NCBI RefSeq assembly: GCF_023276375.1
Contig: NZ_JALLPK010000001.1
Coordinates: 868,001 to 932,000, forward strand
From: Halocatena marina
GTDB lineage: Archaea; Halobacteriota; Halobacteria; Halobacteriales; Haloarculaceae
Length of the DNA: 64,000 nucleotides
Direction of reading: 5' to 3'
Shown here: positions 53,003 through 63,782 of the stretch, piece after piece
Layout: every line of letters begins with the position of its first letter
How positions within the stretch are numbered: the stretch's first letter is position 1
Position numbers and translations under genes: made by a program
Notes under the pieces: generated by a model
Database searches by the model: none
Seen by the model: only the letters and a program-made list of their open reading frames with translations
Told to the model about the DNA's origin: nothing

Positions 53003-55468
53003 TGGATGGATGTGTGTTTGTTAAACGACATTTGTTGCGACACGGGTGCCTACCTGTGAGTGGTCGTTTATGCTGCCAGCGCTTGCGAGATCGGAACAAC
53101 GAAATTCTACGATCTCATTTGCTTCGGCAGGTATGTGTTACAGACACGAGTATATAACTATTTCCCTCCAGTGAGGGTAATAGACACATACCTACTCTCT
53201 ACTGCGGACCGGCCAACAACGGCGGTTAGATCCTCCGTACTAGGTGCATATATTGGTGTTCAAATATCGTATAAATATTATATCTCCGCCAGAGACAGCG
53301 ACACGATAGGTGTAGTACGATATCTGAAATTGATAGTTTTCTGGTTAGGAGAACAGTAACAGTCTGCTACCCCAGCATCCACGATGCTCGGGAATGCTGA
53401 AGATAGACTCGTTACTCTCGTTGTGAGGCTTCGATATCAAAAAATGACTCACGGTGCGGTGCCCGTCAATTTACTGGTCACCCACACTGCTGGTGCATCC
53501 TTAAGCGTCATTGTGAATTGTGCGAGTCGATCAAAAGCAACAGACATCAACACAGCCGACTATGAACAACTCAATTGTGTCTTTTGCCGTAGTTAGGTGA
53601 TGATTTGAGAATCGTGCGTTTCCATCGGCTGAAGAATAATGTTGTCATCGTGTCTCCACTTAACCGCGAGTCTCCTTCGAACGTGCCATGTGAACAACCT
53701 ACATTGGCAACTGGGTTTCCAGTGAAATGTGGGGTGAAACAGCATCGAAGCAGCAAATACTGCGTGAATTAGACGGTGGTTTCACCGTTCTATCACGATT
53801 GTTTACCATGTTTCTGGTCTACTCACCTTCGACATATTTGACTCATTTTTTGCTCCAGTCTGCCTTATTCTGGTGATTGGGGTTCTCTCCTCGAAAAAAT
53901 AGCGATATATACCATATTTCCAGTGTAAAGCGCATTACGTAGTGAATTTCCTATCTAATGAATGCGAGTGTTGGCCGCAGCAGAGCACAGCTTAGACGAG
54001 GACGTGTTAGTAATCGTGGATGACCCGTCCGTACCAATTCATATAATTCGCTCGAGACGGAAGATTTCGTTTCTTGGTTATCTCCCTACGATGCGATCAG
54101 TAGATCTACAGCAGTCATTTGCTGATTGCCCGCCATCCGAGAGCAGATCGATACACCAGATAGCAAGCTGTACAGACAGCACCATACTGAACGAAGTTAT
54201 GTCTGGAATGATTCCCACACCACCTGTATTGCTACGATACACCATTGACTGCGGTTGGAATCACGTGAACTCAGCACCATCGGATGGTCCTGTTGGGAAT
54301 ACGCTCGAACCCAATTATAGAGATTCCCGATACCAAATGCACGAAGATCTTCGCTCGTACTCACCCGTTACAGTAATACTGTTGTAATGCTCATCTGTGT
54401 ATAGGCGACAGAATAATGATTGTTGGATCTGTTTGAGGATAATCGATGGATCTGCAGCTCGCTACAATAGAAATACACACGGTAGTCTCGCCCTCTTGCT
54501 ATCACACTGGTGGAACAGTTCGCCGCCATCTGAACAACTAATCAAAAATAAATTCACATATACAACATCACGTGTATCACTAACCTCATACGATTATATG
54601 AATAGTTACGAAAAGAAAGCGTTTTTGTCCATCACTAAACAGAGGAACTACGGATTCAGGATGAGCTATTATCGAATTATACAATTATGGATTGCTCTAT
54701 TGCAAGTATTCACTAGTTTATGCATCTTTCGTAGATTTGTTTATAATCATAATGTTATCCGATCACAGTGTGTTGTTGATTATGATGGCATAACTAATGA
54801 CGTTGATATCAAGAAGGAGTGGTTCGAGTAATGGCTTACACCTGATGTTGTACGAATTAATCGTATCGATGACCAACTATCTATGAAAGCATATCTTTAT
54901 AATACATTATTCGTCACACTGTGAGGACAAACGATGGACTCTCATCCTTGTACAGTAGTCGGTAGCTACTGACCAATTCAAAAATAATCACACTGTTGTA
55001 AATCATATATGCTCGCTGTGAAAAGGACAGAAGATCGTCTTGCTATCGATCTACACACCTATGTTTATTATCTATTCTCGCAATCAATCGATCGAAGGAC
55101 TAGTGATTCGTCTATCGTAACGAATCATGTACTGAATAGTTGGTGTTTGAGTGATAATATTTTAGACATTAACTTAATCCATTAGATGAGTACGATACTC
55201 TATAAATGTGAGTATAAACTTCTACATTAACTCTTGAAGTCAGATCGTCTACGTGTCTTCGTTATTCTTCTCCAGATGCATCATCTGAATTTCAGTTCTA
55301 TCCATTTCGCTATTTCTGTAAAACGAGGACTCACTACGATCAACCCGATATATTCGCCGACCTCTACGTTATACAACCGAACGTTAATGCCCACGCTGAT
55401 TCGTCCTGAGATTGATCAGATTAGCGAGTTCCATAACAATCACGTATCTGTTATTCAATTCTGAGTTT
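53003..55468. other. 2.5-kb AT-rich region without recognisable genes
   Basis: Codon patterns are not acidic, and the frames (for example 53962-54387 and 54397-54831 on the plus strand) read like translated non-coding DNA, rich in Ser, Ile, Arg and Cys. A small hairpin AGCATC-CAC-GATGCT lies near 53379-53393. I found no insertion-sequence ends, tRNA or phage-like gene. It is probably decayed accessory DNA. Confidence 0.5.
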
Positions 55469-55933
55469 ATGGAAACAACACGTCACTTGACTGCGACAGT
55501 TTACATCGTCAACGATGGTGCGACAGCCCTTCACGAACACGAGCGGTTAGGGATCGTCGTTCCACCCGGTGGTCACGTCGACCGAGACGAACTCCCACAC
55601 GAGGCGGCACTCCGCGAAGTCCGCGAAGAGACAGGTCTCACGGCAACACTCCTCGATGACACACCTGACGTTTCTGACCCTGCTGAGACGCTCCCTCGTC
55701 CTCGTCATCAGTTGCTCTACGACGTGAACGTTCATGATGGAATAGTTGGACACCAGCATATTGATCAGATTTATTATGCGATAGTCGACGACCGGACGAT
55801 AGACCCCGCTGTCGGCGAGACACCAGCAGCGGCATGGAAGTGGTACACACCCGAAAAACTCCAGCACAGTGACCTCGCCCCCGACACGGTCCAGATCGGT
55901 ATCGAGGCAATTCGGATGGCTGAGCGTAGATAG
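55469..55933 (+). CDS. Nudix hydrolase
   Basis: A 154-residue protein. I chose the ATG at 55469 (METTRHLTATVYIVNDG), since the longer frame adds non-protein-like residues. The Nudix box runs from GGHVDRDELPHEAALR to EVREETGL at about residues 33-55, with all catalytic Glu residues of G-x5-E-x7-REUxEExGU. A His/Asp-rich loop, HQHIDQIYYAIVDD near 95-108, follows. These enzymes cleave a nucleoside diphosphate linked to another group. The substrate is not evident. It is a single-gene unit after the gene-poor stretch. Confidence 0.93.
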   Translation: METTRHLTATVYIVNDGATALHEHERLGIVVPPGGHVDRDELPHEAALREVREETGLTATLLDDTPDVSDPAETLPRPRHQLLYDVNVHDGIVGHQHIDQIYYAIVDDRTIDPAVGETPAAAWKWYTPEKLQHSDLAPDTVQIGIEAIRMAERR

Positions 55934-56128
55934 AAGCCGCTGTGTTCAATCATCAATTCTGAGCACGATTTCGTGTGTCAACAGGCGATTCCAACACGAT
56001 GCGTCAATCGCTCGAAGTCAATTCGTTCTGCATTCTACTCAAGCAGCGCTGCGAGTGTATGGGGTGTTTCATTAATAGCCTAGAAATAGCAGCGTACAGT
56101 GTGTCGAGACGCGTACCGACTGTGTGAG

Positions 56129-57472
56129 CTATCTCAACTCGTTTCTCGGAGACGGACGCTCGATCACGTGTGAATGCAGCGTCACTCGAACGAGAAAGTA
56201 TCCGCTGAGGAGTGCGAGCGCACCGACAGACCACACCAGTTCGGTTACTCCCAATCCAAACATTGCGATACCGAGGACGACGAACGCAACACTCGGAAGA
56301 ACGTACCCGCCTGGTGCTCGAAACGAGGGGGTAACGTCTGTGCGGTAGTACCTGAGTCCGACGAAAGCCAGGATGTTGATCGCATACGGAATGCCGGTTC
56401 CCACGACAGCAGCGATAACCAACAGCTGTGAAAAATACCGTGGCACTGTAGCGAGTGCTCCCGCAACACCAGTAACAGCGATGACCCCTACCCACGGGAC
56501 TCGGAACCGATCACTTGTCTTTGCAAACACCGCTGGAAGTGTGTTATTGTCACCGAGTGCAAAGAGAACTCGACTCGAACTCATGATTCCCACGAGCAGT
56601 GTCGTGAAGATTGCTGTGATCGCAGCGACTGCGGTGAGGTAGCGCAGCCACGAGATTCCAATCGTGTCCACTGCTACTCCCAGCGGTGCAGTCATAGCGA
56701 GACTCCCATCCACGAATTGGGACAGATCGACAACACCGTAGACAACAGCGACAATACTCACATAGAGGAGCGTCGCGATCGATAGCGACAGCACAATCGC
56801 CCGAGGAACTGTTCGGTCCGGGTCCTGTATCTCCTCGATCGTTGCCGGGATTACGGTCCACGCGCCGTACGCTGTGATCGCTATTTGAACGGCAGCGAAG
56901 AAATCCAGCGGTCCACCAGTGATGAGCGGGTCGTAGTTTCGTGGCTGGAAGTGCGCTGCTCCTGCCGCAACGAACACAGTTAACACCGCGAGGAGCACTG
57001 CAGCCAACACGAGGTTCGCTCGGCTGGTGATATTGATGCCGAGAATGTTCACCGTGGCAGCCAACCCGAGCGCAACAAGTGCTGTAAGGGTTGCGTGACC
57101 GCTTGCTGCTGGGAGTATCTGTCCGAGATAGTCCGCAATCGCGAGCGCTGAGATCGTGAGACCAAACACCCAGCCGACGGTGTAGCCAACCCCTTCGAGA
57201 TAGCTCGCAAACGCACGGACCGACGGTGACGGACCGAGCGTCTCATAGGGAAAGACTGTCGGCGCTCCCGTCTCGGGGAAAGCAAGCGAGAGTTCGGTGT
57301 AACACAGTGCGATCGGAAGCATCAGTACCCCCGCGAGACACCACGCAGCGACCGCGCCGGGACCTACTAATCGCCCGGTCGATCCCGGAAAAACGAAGAT
57401 CGCAGAGCCCACCATCCCACCGAGGCTCAGAATGACACAATCGTACAGCCCCAATTCTCGCTTGAATCCCAT
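56129..57472 (-). CDS. APC-family amino acid permease
   Basis: A 447-residue transporter with 12 membrane helices. The first helix motif LSLGGMVGSAIFVFPG near 16-31 is the unwound substrate-binding segment of APC proteins, and CYTELSLAFPETGAPTVFPY near 57-76 and the sixth-helix region IAITAYGAWTVIPATIEEIQ near 194-213 also fit. A TTG one codon before the ATG at 57472 is a less likely start. It should carry amino acids or amines with a cation. It lies 104 bases after the copper ATPase gene on the same strand, with no functional link apparent. Confidence 0.92.
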   Translation of the reverse strand: MGFKRELGLYDCVILSLGGMVGSAIFVFPGSTGRLVGPGAVAAWCLAGVLMLPIALCYTELSLAFPETGAPTVFPYETLGPSPSVRAFASYLEGVGYTVGWVFGLTISALAIADYLGQILPAASGHATLTALVALGLAATVNILGINITSRANLVLAAVLLAVLTVFVAAGAAHFQPRNYDPLITGGPLDFFAAVQIAITAYGAWTVIPATIEEIQDPDRTVPRAIVLSLSIATLLYVSIVAVVYGVVDLSQFVDGSLAMTAPLGVAVDTIGISWLRYLTAVAAITAIFTTLLVGIMSSSRVLFALGDNNTLPAVFAKTSDRFRVPWVGVIAVTGVAGALATVPRYFSQLLVIAAVVGTGIPYAINILAFVGLRYYRTDVTPSFRAPGGYVLPSVAFVVLGIAMFGLGVTELVWSVGALALLSGYFLVRVTLHSHVIERPSPRNELR

Positions 57473-57575
57473 CAAATGCTGATACGTTCTCTGTCACCCC
57501 TGAATCCTTCGTCTTCGATGTGCGTACCGTTTGCACTCTCACTGACTACGAGAACCGTGCGACAGCACCCGACCG

Positions 57576-59990
57576 TCAGGTCGGCTGTGATCGTGATCGT
57601 TCGTGTTCGAACTGCTCGGACTCTTGAGAGTGGCTCTCGTCGGGAATAAGTCGACGTTTCGAGTTGTAGACGACGACGAGACTGCTGATCGCCATACACG
57701 CCGCGGCGATGAGTGGATTGATGAGTCCAGCAATCGCGAGCGGGATCGCGATCACGTTGTACAGACCTGCCCACGCCAAATTCCGTTTAATCCGTCCTCG
57801 AGTCGACCGCGCCAGCTCGAAGATCGTAGAGACCGATTCCAGCCGATCGTTCATAATCACAGCGTCAGCGGCTTCGATCGCTATCTCCGTCCCGCTCGAC
57901 ACCGCAACTCCGAGATCCGCGCTTGCGAGAGCAGGCGCGTCGTTCGTTCCGTCGCCGACCATCGTGGTCGTCCCACGCTCGCGGAGCCCGCGAACGATCG
58001 CTTTCTTTGACTCCGGCCGAACGCCAGCAAAGACGTGGTCAACCGCGGGATGCTCGCCGAACTGCCGAGACAGCCGTTCGTCGTCGCCGGTCAGGACGAC
58101 GATTTCCCGATCCTCGTCGGCGAGCGCTCTGATGACTGATTCCCACTCTTCGCGGGGGGTATCCTGAACCGTGATGATACCTTCGACGGTGCCGTTCCAG
58201 CCGACTGCTGTCGGGTGTTCTCCTGATTGATACGCCGTATCGATGGCACCCTGAACAGTCGAAGGAACGGTCCATTCGTCGGATTCGAACGAGGAAGGAT
58301 GCCCAACGAACACCCGTTCCCCATCGACGAGCGCAGAAACGGTGCGTTCGTCCCGTTTGAATTCGGTGACCGTCTGAGTTGTCGGCGGTGCAGCCTCATC
58401 GATTGCCGCGGCGATCGGATGGCTTGATCGGCGTTCGACCGCTGCGGCTCGGGCGAGGACGGCATCTCCGTTTTCAACGACATTTGTGACGCTCATTTCG
58501 CCCGTGGTGAGCGTTCCGGTCTTATCGAACACGACGATTTCGGAGTCATCGATCCGCTCTAAGACGTTCTCGTTGATGATGAGAATCTGCTCTTCGGAGG
58601 CGTCCCTGCTTCCCGCTGCGAGTGCGAGCGGCGTTGCAATACCAAGCGAACACGGACAGGAGATGACGAGTACGGAAACCCCGGCCAGCACAGCTTTGCT
58701 CAACGAGGCACCGAGCAGGAGCCAGAGTCCGGTTGTGCCCACCGAGAGAGTGATGACGAGCGGGACGAACACGAGCGCGAATCGGTTGACGAACCGCTGA
58801 ACGCCCGAATCAGAGCTTTTGACGCTCCAGAGCAACTCGACGAGGCGGTCGATCGTACTGGTCGCATCCGTTCCGACTTCAATGACTACTGCGCTGTCGG
58901 TGAGCACAGATCCTCCAAGTAGATGATCTCCAACAGACTTTGTCTGCGGGATTGATTCACCCGTGATGAGCGCCTCGTCCACGGCAGCCGTCCCTTCGAC
59001 GATGGTCCCATCAACTGGCACACGCTCGCCAGGCTTGACGAGCAAGCGATCACCTGCCGTACACGCCTCGATATCGATCGTCTCGGTTCCGTTCTCACAC
59101 AGTCGGCGGGCCTCGGTGACGCGTGATTCTGTGAGCGTCGAGCGATTCCCGAGCGCTTTCCGTTTGACTCGTGATTCGAGGTGGTTCCCGATCGTAACGA
59201 CGACGAGGACCATGACTGCGACGTCGAAGTACGGGTCGCGTCCGCCCGCAAAGTATGTCCCCACCGAATAGAGATACGCCGCCAACACCGCGATCGAGAT
59301 GAGAACATCCATGTTGGGCTGTCCGACCCGGAGGCTCACGTACGCCCCACGGAAGATCGGATAGCCCAGACCGATAACAATGAGCGTGCTCCAAACGATG
59401 AGCGGCCCAAAGACCATCGACTCGATTGCAGAGCCATAAAGGAAATGTTCCGGATAGATTCCGAGATACACGGGATAGATGAACAAGATGTACAGCGCCA
59501 GCACCGGCATCATGAGGATTGCTGCAATGCCCGCACGATACCGACCGAACTCGAATCGGCTTCTGATCGATGTATCCTCTTCGTCAGGAGCGCTCGCGTG
59601 ATAGCCGAGCTTGCTTACGGCAGCTGAGATATCACCCCGATCGATCGCGTCGGGATCGTATACCAACTGCACCATTTCGGTCGCATAGCTCGCTTGTGCG
59701 CTGTGAATTCCTTCTGTCTCCTCGGCGAGTAACTCGATGAATCCCTCGCATGTCTTACAGTGCATCCCGTCCACTGAACGGTACGCTGTCTCTGCGCCGT
59801 CCGGGATGGTCTGCTCTTCGTTGCCATCGACGCGCTCTCTGACATCGGCGATCGAGAGGTCTGTTTCATCATCTTCGTCGATCAGTTGTGAGATCTCTAA
59901 GCAGCCGCGACAGCAAAACTCCCCGTCGGTGTCTGCTGTGGTGACTGGCTGCCCGCCGACAGGAAGTTCACAGAGTGTGCAAGTGGACAT
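57576..59990 (-). CDS. Copper-type heavy-metal P-type ATPase with N-terminal cysteine domains
   Basis: An 804-residue P1B-type ATPase. The N-terminus has C4xxC7 and CCRGC (26-30), a ferredoxin-like or zinc-ribbon segment, followed by a heavy-metal domain with GMHCKTCEGF near 76-85. Eight membrane helices include the CPC motif (ISCPCSLGIATPLAL near 441-455). DKTGTLTTGE with the phosphorylated Asp is near 487-496, and the hinge VVLTGDDE and GDGTNDAPALASADLG are near the end. The double cysteine-rich start and the SafE-like partner upstream are typical of the FixI/CcoI-type ATPases that deliver copper to haem-copper oxidases. No oxidase gene is in the window. Confidence 0.95.
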   Translation of the reverse strand: MSTCTLCELPVGGQPVTTADTDGEFCCRGCLEISQLIDEDDETDLSIADVRERVDGNEEQTIPDGAETAYRSVDGMHCKTCEGFIELLAEETEGIHSAQASYATEMVQLVYDPDAIDRGDISAAVSKLGYHASAPDEEDTSIRSRFEFGRYRAGIAAILMMPVLALYILFIYPVYLGIYPEHFLYGSAIESMVFGPLIVWSTLIVIGLGYPIFRGAYVSLRVGQPNMDVLISIAVLAAYLYSVGTYFAGGRDPYFDVAVMVLVVVTIGNHLESRVKRKALGNRSTLTESRVTEARRLCENGTETIDIEACTAGDRLLVKPGERVPVDGTIVEGTAAVDEALITGESIPQTKSVGDHLLGGSVLTDSAVVIEVGTDATSTIDRLVELLWSVKSSDSGVQRFVNRFALVFVPLVITLSVGTTGLWLLLGASLSKAVLAGVSVLVISCPCSLGIATPLALAAGSRDASEEQILIINENVLERIDDSEIVVFDKTGTLTTGEMSVTNVVENGDAVLARAAAVERRSSHPIAAAIDEAAPPTTQTVTEFKRDERTVSALVDGERVFVGHPSSFESDEWTVPSTVQGAIDTAYQSGEHPTAVGWNGTVEGIITVQDTPREEWESVIRALADEDREIVVLTGDDERLSRQFGEHPAVDHVFAGVRPESKKAIVRGLRERGTTTMVGDGTNDAPALASADLGVAVSSGTEIAIEAADAVIMNDRLESVSTIFELARSTRGRIKRNLAWAGLYNVIAIPLAIAGLINPLIAAACMAISSLVVVYNSKRRLIPDESHSQESEQFEHERSRSQPT

Positions 59991-60050
59991 AGTGTGACAG
60001 TTTCTGTTCCATATATTGTGATTATACTCTATTTGTGTACTGTACGATGA

Positions 60051-60929
60051 TCAAATAGCGTGGCTGGCGTGACTAGCGTGTTCTCCAAGCGGTTGGTAGA
60101 ACGGGATGTCCACCATCGGAAGGTGGACCCCAAAACGCATGAGTCCCATTGCGAGCAGCACGTAGCCCAATACCACAAATAGCACGCCAAGGCTAGTGTG
60201 GACGATCTGGCGCTGTCGGGCGCTCACTGATTGGATGACTGTCCCATAGAGGAATACGGTTGGAATCGTTCCGAGACCGAGTGCCCCGAGCGCCAACGCT
60301 CCGTACACCGGCGATCCCTGTGCGAAAACGTACAAGAAGGCGGGATAGAGCAGCATACACGGCAATAGCCCGTGAAGCGCGCCGAGGCCGACGATCCCGG
60401 CGCCGTTGACCCAGCGATCGATTCGAGACGAGATAATCGCGTAGCTTCGAGCGAAGAGAGAACCAACACCCGTCTTCGAGACGACTGCTTCGGCCGACCC
60501 CTGCCGATAGCCCACGAGCCGCGTTCCCCCCATGACGATGATCGCGCCACCAGTGACGACACCGATGGTGCCCTGAACTGGTGTGATTACACCTGCAAGA
60601 CTGACGGTTCCGTACAGAAGCGCACCGAGCAGCCCAAACAGCCCACCGAGAAACGCATAGCCGACTGTTCGACCGATATTGAACAGTCCGTGCTGACGAA
60701 CTTCATACAGTGTCAGTGCTCCTTCCCACCGACTTTCCTTATCAGCGTTCATCCGCTCTGCGTACGTCGTAACGAGCGGTCCACACATGCCGATGCAGTG
60801 TGCACCGCCAAGGATCCCGATCAAAAAAAACACGAACAGATCGTATCGAGCGTGGAAACTAACAGCACCGAAAAGCATCGGTGGAGGGCTACTAAACCCG
60901 ATGACAGCCGTGAGTGGACTGGCGGTCAT
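60051..60929 (-). CDS. SafE/TauE-like membrane protein (UreH-type, copper maturation partner)
   Basis: A 292-residue protein with six or seven membrane helices. The first conserved block GGAHCIGMCGPLVTTYAERM near 41-60 is the signature of the family found beside FixI/CcoI ATPases. A second half repeats with GALHGLLPCMLLYPAF near 180-195, and the C-terminus carries several His residues (GEHASHASHAI). Cys and His in the helices suggest copper or redox handling. Annotation as a sulfite exporter is a family label, not evidence of sulfite transport. The ATPase gene follows 60 bases downstream on the same strand, so they form an operon. Confidence 0.88.
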   Translation of the reverse strand: MTASPLTAVIGFSSPPPMLFGAVSFHARYDLFVFFLIGILGGAHCIGMCGPLVTTYAERMNADKESRWEGALTLYEVRQHGLFNIGRTVGYAFLGGLFGLLGALLYGTVSLAGVITPVQGTIGVVTGGAIIVMGGTRLVGYRQGSAEAVVSKTGVGSLFARSYAIISSRIDRWVNGAGIVGLGALHGLLPCMLLYPAFLYVFAQGSPVYGALALGALGLGTIPTVFLYGTVIQSVSARQRQIVHTSLGVLFVVLGYVLLAMGLMRFGVHLPMVDIPFYQPLGEHASHASHAI

Positions 60930-61139
60930 GTCCTCCGTGAGTGTACGATCGAGACGCCATTACGACTTGTGATTCGCACCGTTGGGGCCTCCATCGATTC
61001 ATACTGACGCTGATTAATCGAGATGAGCGGATCGCACCACAAACACGACGAGATCGTTATCGACGAGAGCAGCAGATCGAGCGAGAAAGACAGAATTTGT
61101 AAAAACAGTTCGAGCAACCGAGCTCACGAACCAGCGTCT

Positions 61140-61391
61140 CTAAATATTTCCTTGCTCTTCGAGCTGGTCGATAATATCGTCGACGAAGGACTCGGGGGTC
61201 TCGTAGGGGAAGTCTCCCCCACCGAGCTTCGTGTTGAGCTCCATTGCAGTCATGGAGAAGTCACCAGATTCGAATTTCGTCGATGGGCCATTCGGGAGGG
61301 CTGGCACGAGGTCCATTGGGCTGTTGATAGGGTAATCTGCACCGCCAAACGCATCGACCATCTGTTCACGGAGTTCGTCTTTGTCTGCCAT
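61140..61391 (-). CDS. MTH865-like small protein
   Basis: An 83-residue acidic protein starting MADKDELREQMVDAFGGADY. The repeated pattern ADYPINSPMDLVPALPNGP and GGGDFPYETPESFVDDI is that of the MTH865 family, an EF-hand-like two-helix fold common in methanogens and haloarchaea. I chose the ATG at 61391 because the upstream extension is not protein-like. A function has not been established for the family. It is a single gene between the SafE and second Nudix genes, all on the same strand. Confidence 0.85.
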   Translation of the reverse strand: MADKDELREQMVDAFGGADYPINSPMDLVPALPNGPSTKFESGDFSMTAMELNTKLGGGDFPYETPESFVDDIIDQLEEQGNI

Positions 61392-61540
61392 GATACACTT
61401 CCCCCAAGCAGTAGCGCACACAAAAAACCATCCAGAACTATCGCAAAATGAAAGGAAGTTTATCAACACCCACTCGTATACTGTGGTTGATATTCGCCAG
61501 TACCGGACTGGAGTGTGCGTACGTGGTGAAATGTGGCCGA

Positions 61541-62101
61541 TTACGATCGAAGCGTTCTCGCCCGCCACGCGAGCAGATCGTCGCGGTCTCGCGTGTCTTC
61601 AGGAAGTTCGGTGAACCACTGTGCTTTGCTGATCTCTTCGTCTGGGTCGCAGATGTCGGGTTCAGTTGTGTCCGCTTGGGCGACAAACACCGGTAAGACA
61701 CCCCACGTCGAGTACGTCCCGTGACAGAGTTCGATGCGCGTGAGCATGGCAAGCCCTTCGTACGTCACTTCGATCCCCGTCTCCTCACAGAGTTCACGCC
61801 GAGCGGCGTCGTGAAATGACTCCCCATTATTGAGTTGCCCACCGGGAAGTACCCACATATCGACGCCTTCGTGGCGGACGAGAAGCAACTCTCCGGTCGA
61901 TCGGTGGACGATCGTGTGTGTTCCATAGGGTGCTCCCGAAACGTGAATACGCTCTGCGAGCGTCCGAAAGCGACTCCGGCTCACGTGTTTGGTTCGATCG
62001 AACTCCATTGGTTCGTCGTACCGGTCTCTCAGGTGATGATACGCAGTATCAGCACTCTGAGTGGCACGGTCGGCGAGAAACCAGAGCTCATCGAGTGTCA
62101 T
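61541..62101 (-). CDS. Nudix hydrolase with N-terminal helical extension
   Basis: A 186-residue protein. The first 45 residues are helical and basic/acidic (MTLDELWFLADRATQSADTA), a haloarchaeal extension. The Nudix box runs from PGGQLNNGESFHDAAR to RELCEETGI near 85-108 and is complete. A strand-rich end has ELCHGTYSTWGVLPVFVA and an acidic loop. The substrate is unknown; the WVLPGGQLNNGES form is seen in many ADP-ribose-type and housecleaning Nudix enzymes. Confidence 0.92.
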   Translation of the reverse strand: MTLDELWFLADRATQSADTAYHHLRDRYDEPMEFDRTKHVSRSRFRTLAERIHVSGAPYGTHTIVHRSTGELLLVRHEGVDMWVLPGGQLNNGESFHDAARRELCEETGIEVTYEGLAMLTRIELCHGTYSTWGVLPVFVAQADTTEPDICDPDEEISKAQWFTELPEDTRDRDDLLAWRARTLRS

Positions 62102-62433
62102 TGTTCCGTCGACTCCAACCCGTCTCTTTCGTGATCATCATTGATGTAACTCTACTACACCCTCACCAATAAGCTTTCTACAGAATGGTACGATTGATTA
62201 TATAATAAATCGTCTATGAGATATGAATCGCCAGTTTCGTGGCAACAGCACCCGAACCGGCACGTTCACTCTCAACGTAAGAAACCACGACCTTTTTGCT
62301 TGTTTGGAGTTATGAATTGAACTCTATTATCTTGGAAATTATCTACTCAATAAATTATTTCTCATCACTTCGATGGCGACACATTACAATCCGAAAACGG
62401 AAAGGTTATATTTAACCGGCAAAACCAATATAT
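62102..62433. other. Intergenic region, AT-rich promoter side
   Basis: Contains a TATAATAAAT near 62201-62212 and the promoter TTATATTTAA (about 62406-62415) just before the GT39-like gene. A 30-codon frame starting at 62224 is not convincing. Confidence 0.4.
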
Positions 62434-63767
62434 GTGTCAATTCCCCATAATGCCCCTTCCCATATAATCAAAAATACGGCGTATTGGGCCAAGAAACACG
62501 CATATACGCGGTGGAGGCTTTTGCTCATATCTCAGACATTTTTAGTGAGTCTTTTTGTTAAAGTGTCAAATTTCACTCGATCAGGTCGGCCAGAAATAAA
62601 TGGAGATGGGTTATTTTTCCTGTTTAGTGGCAGGTCATGGGTTACTAATGGCGTCACTCCATATCGAAATCTCATTGACATCAAGCCGCCAGTCACGCAC
62701 GAATTTGCGGCGCTGATTGCCGTCATAAGTGGTGGCGATCCGTTTCTCATGGTGTTCCTTGCAGACTTCACGACTTCCGCAGCCGTCGTGGGAATCGTCG
62801 TTCTCGTCGGACAACTTGCCTATCAGCAAGCAAGAGACCCGCGCGCTGCATATGCTGCTGGGACTGCCGTGCTGTTTTTCCCACTTTATTATTCGTACCC
62901 TGGCTTTCGACCAAAATATTTCACGGTCGCATTCGGTCTCCTTTCGGTCTGGCTATTGACCCGCGAGCAGCCAGCGGGAGCCGGAGCCAGCGCTGCGGTC
63001 GCGGCTGGATTCTGGCAGTTCGGTGCTATCTTCCCTGTACTCGTGTTGGGACAAACTGCCGTTCGACGTGACTGGTCTGCCACAATCCGATCACTGGCCG
63101 GGATTGTTGTCGTGGTGATCGTGGTCATCCTGCCGATCGCATTAGCCGGAATATTAGCCGTCGGTGACATGCTCGAACAGGTCATCTTCTTTCCTATCAT
63201 CGCCAGCGAGGACATGCCACTCGCTGTGCGCATCGATAAATTCGTCGCAATTCTCGGTCCGGCAGTCCCCGCAGTGATCATTGGGGTGCTCGGGGCACTA
63301 CTGCCAGCAGCCACTGCAATAAAACGCCGCGTGCTCAATCGGTCCCGACAGCGGCAGACCCCGGTCTCTGGCTCTCTATCTTGGCTGGATGGTTTATCCT
63401 CCAAGTATTCGTTTTCGATCTCGACGCTGGGATAGACTTGCTCCCGTTACTCGCCTGCTGTGCGCTAGGATATGGCGCACTTGGGCGTGTCCTCGACGAG
63501 CATACAATACTTATTTTACTATCCGTCGTGACAGTCGCAGTCGGCTTCGGCGGCGTCAGCCCGATTCAGCCCGGCCCGTGGACTCACGAGGTCGGATCGA
63601 TGCAATGGCACTATTGGACTGCAACCCCGCCTTCATCTGACTGTTTCATCAAAAAAGGATTCGACGCATACCTCACTGGCCCTGCCCGGGAAGCCGGGCT
63701 ACCAGCTGGATCGACATGTGGTCATAACTTTGAGCGGATTGTCCGGATTGCGCTCGGATTGCAGTGA
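62434..63767 (+). pseudogene. GT39/ArnT-like membrane glycosyltransferase with a frameshift
   Basis: The GTG start at 62434 lies about 27 bases after a TATA-like sequence. The first frame gives about 310 good residues: GDGLFFLFSGRSWV, then TPYRNLIDIKPPVTHEF (the PYRD..DHKPP motif of ArnT-like transferases), then about eight membrane helices. Near 63330-63350 the sense continues one frame back: the first frame runs into a basic Arg/Gln-rich stretch and stops at 63435, while the other frame reads DPGLWLSILAGWF, two more helices and a C-terminal domain ending at 63767. One base seems to be missing, by mutation or sequencing error. If repaired the protein would be about 444 residues. Confidence 0.75.
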
Positions 63768-63782
63768 ATTCGTCGCAGAAGA

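Noticed and set aside
53962..54831. Two plus-strand frames of 141 and 144 codons in the gene desert
   Set aside because: Ser/Ile/Cys/Arg-rich without acidic bias, no promoter or known motif; probably chance frames in AT-rich DNA.
60051..60929. Sulfite exporter
   Set aside because: The name is a family label. The CxxxC/His pattern and copper-ATPase neighbour point to metal or oxidase maturation instead.
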